DNA of 7,833 nt, taken from Burkholderiales bacterium (GTDB lineage: Bacteria > Pseudomonadota > Gammaproteobacteria > Burkholderiales > Burkholderiaceae_C). Position numbers and translations under genes: made by a program. Positions within the stretch are counted from its first letter, which is position 1. The number at the start of each line of letters is the position of its first letter. This document shows positions 6,132-7,833 of this stretch, piece after piece. Below the pieces are notes generated by a model. That model was given only the letters and a program-made list of their open reading frames with translations, searched no databases and was not told the origin of the DNA. The stretch is taken from positions 1 through 7,833 of the forward strand of contig SYDB01000139.1 of NCBI GenBank assembly GCA_005786815.1. The letters are read 5' to 3'.

Positions 6132-7190
6132 ATGGATCTAGAGAATGTGCTTCAAGATGCCGTTGCGCGAGGCGCATCTGACATCCATTTATGTTCTGGG
6201 CAGGTCCCATGGTTCAGGGTGCAAGGCGATTTATTTGCATTCAGAAGTGACGCATTTCAAGGTTCGACAAGAGATCGTCAGTATTCAAGCGGCTTGGAAA
6301 AACAACACGAAACCTCAGATCGCCCTCATGACGCAGATAGTTCGTGCTGGCTCATGCAAGCCTTGGCTCCTCATATGGAAAGCAATGCGTATGCGCACTT
6401 TTTAAAAGGCCAAGAAGTTGATTTTTCGTTCACCTTTCCCGGCGTGGGACGATTTCGAGCGAATGTGTTTAAAAGTCTGAAAGGCAATAGTGCAGTATTT
6501 CGGCATATTCGAGAAAACATTCCTAATTTGGCAGAAATAAATGCCCCCAATGTATTACCTGATTTACTTAAAAGTGCAGGGCTTTTCTTGGTCACTGGAC
6601 CCACAGGCTCAGGAAAATCCACTACTTTGGCTGCGGCCCTACATCACCTCAATCAAATAACAAAGCAACACATCATCACCCTCGAAGACCCGATTGAATT
6701 CATCCACATCAGCCAACAATGTTTGGTGACACAAAGAGAAGTGGGGCAGCACAGCAAAAGCTTCTTTTACGCATTGCGTGCAGCGTTGCGCGAAGACCCC
6801 GATGTCATTTTGGTTGGCGAGTTACGCGACTCAGAAACTATTCGTCTCGCCTTAACAGCGGCAGAGACGGGGCATCTGGTGCTAGCGAGCCTCCACACCC
6901 GAAGCGCGGCAGCTAGCGTCGATCGCGTCATCGATGTGTTTGAAGGCGCAGAAAAGGCCATGGTTCGCTCGCAGCTGAGCGAATCTTTGATCGGCGTGGT
7001 GTCTCAAACGCTATACCGCCCAATCCAAGGCCAAAAGCAATGCGCCGCCTTTGAAGTCATGGTCGCGACACCCGCCATTCGTCATTTGATTCGAGAAGGC
7101 AAAACCTCGCAAATTCATAATGCCATCCAAACAGGGTCGGCCTACGGGATGCAAACCATGGCGCAAGCCATGCAAGCGGCGCCAGCTTAG
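6132..7190 (+). CDS. pilT: PilT-family type IV pilus retraction ATPase, variant form
   Basis: A 352-residue cytoplasmic hexameric ATPase of the PilT type, expected to drive pilus retraction in twitching or DNA uptake. All nucleotide motifs are intact: Walker A GPTGSGKST (156-164), Asp box ITLEDPIEF (182-190), Walker B DPDVILVGELRD (222-233) with Glu230, and His box GHLVLASLHT (247-256). ALRAALREDPD marks it as PilT rather than PilU. The PilT motif AIRNLIRE appears as AIRHLIRE (315-322). Two oddities: the N-terminal domain has about 27 extra hydrophilic residues (around 38-72, rich in Ser, Asp, Arg, Gln, His) between QGD and the helix leading to EVDFSF, and the protein stops soon after GMQTMAQ, lacking the usual tail of about 25 residues. 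No pilU follows, although pilT-pilU tandems are usual. It may be the genome's main PilT or a diverged paralogue; the motifs argue against a pseudogene. Confidence 0.88.
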   Translation: MDLENVLQDAVARGASDIHLCSGQVPWFRVQGDLFAFRSDAFQGSTRDRQYSSGLEKQHETSDRPHDADSSCWLMQALAPHMESNAYAHFLKGQEVDFSFTFPGVGRFRANVFKSLKGNSAVFRHIRENIPNLAEINAPNVLPDLLKSAGLFLVTGPTGSGKSTTLAAALHHLNQITKQHIITLEDPIEFIHISQQCLVTQREVGQHSKSFFYALRAALREDPDVILVGELRDSETIRLALTAAETGHLVLASLHTRSAAASVDRVIDVFEGAEKAMVRSQLSESLIGVVSQTLYRPIQGQKQCAAFEVMVATPAIRHLIREGKTSQIHNAIQTGSAYGMQTMAQAMQAAPA

Positions 7191-7220
7191 AGCTGTGCAA
7201 TCGCACTATGATGCACGGCT
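7191..7220 (+). terminator. Stem-loop after the PilT-like gene, terminator or operator
   Basis: AGCTGTGCA (7191-7199) pairs with TGCACGGCT (7212-7220) over nine pairs, one of them U:G, around a 12-nt loop. It begins at the base right after the pilT-like TAG stop. Only GTTTAA follows, so as an intrinsic terminator it is weak. The loop contains most of a TATGAT hexamer (7207-7212) that could be the -10 of the next gene, so an operator role is an alternative. Confidence 0.4.
7207..7212 (+). promoter_or_regulatory. Possible -10 element of the terminal dehydrogenase gene
   Basis: TATGAT matches the sigma-70 -10 at five of six bases and stands 35 nt before ATG 7248, which would give a leader of about 29 nt. 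No good -35 is visible at the usual distance. Confidence 0.3.
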
Positions 7221-7247
7221 GTTTAACCCAACCCCAAAGAGTTCACC

Positions 7248-7833
7248 ATGTCGAGCATCAATCCAAAAACCTATGAATCCGCACCTTCCACCCATGTCGC
7301 TTTCATCGGCATGGGCGTGATGGGTTACCCCATGGCTGGCCATTTGGCATCTGCCGGACACGCTGTCACTGTGTACAACCGTTCACCCGCCAAAGCACAA
7401 GCTTGGGTAGCTGAATTTGCCAAAAGCAAAGCGCCTAAAAGTGCGTCCACTCCCCGCGAAGCTGCTGCTGGTGCTGATATCGTGTTTTGCTGCGTAGGCA
7501 ATGACGACGATTTGCGCTCAGTTATTTTTGGCGCGGATGGCGCATTGGCTGGCATGAAGGCCGGCGCTATTATTGTCGACCACACCACCGCCTCAGCGGA
7601 TGTGGCGCGCGAAATTTATGCGGCAGCCAAAAACCTGGGTATCCCATTTATTGACGCACCAGTGTCTGGCGGACAAGGCGGCGCACAAAATGGTTTGTTA
7701 ACCGTGATGTGTGGCGGTGACGAATCTGTTTTTGATTGCGTCAAGCCTGTTGCGATGGCTTTCTCGCGCGCTTTCACCTTGATGGGTGCGTCAGGCGCAG
7801 GTCAACTCACCAAGATGGTCAATCAAATTTGCA
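7248..7833 (+). CDS. NAD(P)-dependent beta-hydroxyacid dehydrogenase (GarR/GlxR/3-HIBDH family), 5' part
   Basis: An open frame of 195 codons running off the right edge. After a 15-residue lead, HVAFIGMGVMGYPMAGHLAS (16-35) forms the Rossmann GxGxxG dinucleotide site. DHTTAS (111-116) and DAPVSGGQGGAQNG (136-149) are the substrate-binding signatures, and GAGQLTKMVNQI (183-194) holds the catalytic Lys189 and Asn192. The family reduces tartronate semialdehyde to glycerate or oxidises 3-hydroxyisobutyrate and similar acids. The substrate cannot be read from this part; the binding loop is not an exact match to either the GarR or the 3-hydroxyisobutyrate version as I recall them. ATG 7248 has an AGAG site about 7 nt upstream. 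It follows the PilT-like gene by 57 bp and is probably transcribed on its own. NADP or NAD preference is not certain. Confidence 0.9.
   Translation, partial: MSSINPKTYESAPSTHVAFIGMGVMGYPMAGHLASAGHAVTVYNRSPAKAQAWVAEFAKSKAPKSASTPREAAAGADIVFCCVGNDDDLRSVIFGADGALAGMKAGAIIVDHTTASADVAREIYAAAKNLGIPFIDAPVSGGQGGAQNGLLTVMCGGDESVFDCVKPVAMAFSRAFTLMGASGAGQLTKMVNQIC

Noticed and set aside
6112..6210. Upstream extension of yggS to ATG 6210
   Set aside because: It would overlap the well-supported start of the PilT-like gene by 79 bp and add residues before the family's usual N-terminus; Lys36 numbering supports 6102.
6145..6405. Frameshift explanation for the PilT-like insertion, using the overlapping alternative frame
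   Set aside because: The alternative-frame translation does not resemble the missing PilT strand-helix region, and the main frame resumes PilT similarity without a shift, so an in-frame insertion is simpler.

Overview
The window looks like chromosomal DNA of a betaproteobacterium, most likely a Burkholderiales/Comamonadaceae-type organism with moderate GC. The evidence is the presence of two small families that I know mainly from this group (DUF3108 and DUF3567), the close match of the FAH, PurU and YggS products to that group by recall, and the yggS/pilT divergent pair that is classic in pilus-bearing proteobacteria. I could not run a search, so the taxonomic call rests on recognition only. 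There are no tRNA, rRNA, CRISPR, IS or phage signatures.

Layout: (1) 1-334, minus, the 5' part of a fumarylacetoacetate-hydrolase-family gene, divergent from (2) a plus-strand DUF3108 membrane-anchored protein (402-1553). (3) A DUF3567 small protein (1617-1898, plus) converges on (4) an AbrB-type duplicated membrane protein (1895-2962, minus). (5) purU (3027-3872, plus) diverges from abrB and is followed 17 bp later by (6) a GlcD-type FAD oxidase (3890-5392, plus). (7) yggS (5389 to 6102 or 6111, minus) converges on glcD and diverges from (8) a PilT-family ATPase gene (6132-7190, plus). (9) A beta-hydroxyacid dehydrogenase (7248 to the window end, plus) runs off the right edge. No stretch longer than 300 bases lacks a gene.

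Functional themes are housekeeping: one-carbon metabolism (PurU), two-carbon hydroxyacid metabolism (GlcD, and possibly the terminal reductase), PLP homeostasis (YggS) and type IV pilus retraction (PilT-like). purU and glcD form the only clear two-gene operon.

The most interesting features are structural. Both convergent gene pairs overlap by exactly 4 bp at their stop codons. The end of glcD contains a perfect 9-bp inverted repeat running into a T-tract at the stop codon, so the last codons of glcD seem to double as a terminator and the same hairpin lies just past the yggS stop. The PilT-like ATPase has intact catalytic motifs but carries a hydrophilic insertion of about 27 residues in its N-terminal domain, lacks the usual C-terminal tail, and is not followed by pilU. 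purU has a -10-like TACAAT only 6 nt before its ATG, suggesting a leaderless transcript. I did not find a convincing wholly new multi-gene system; the region reads as compact core chromosome.
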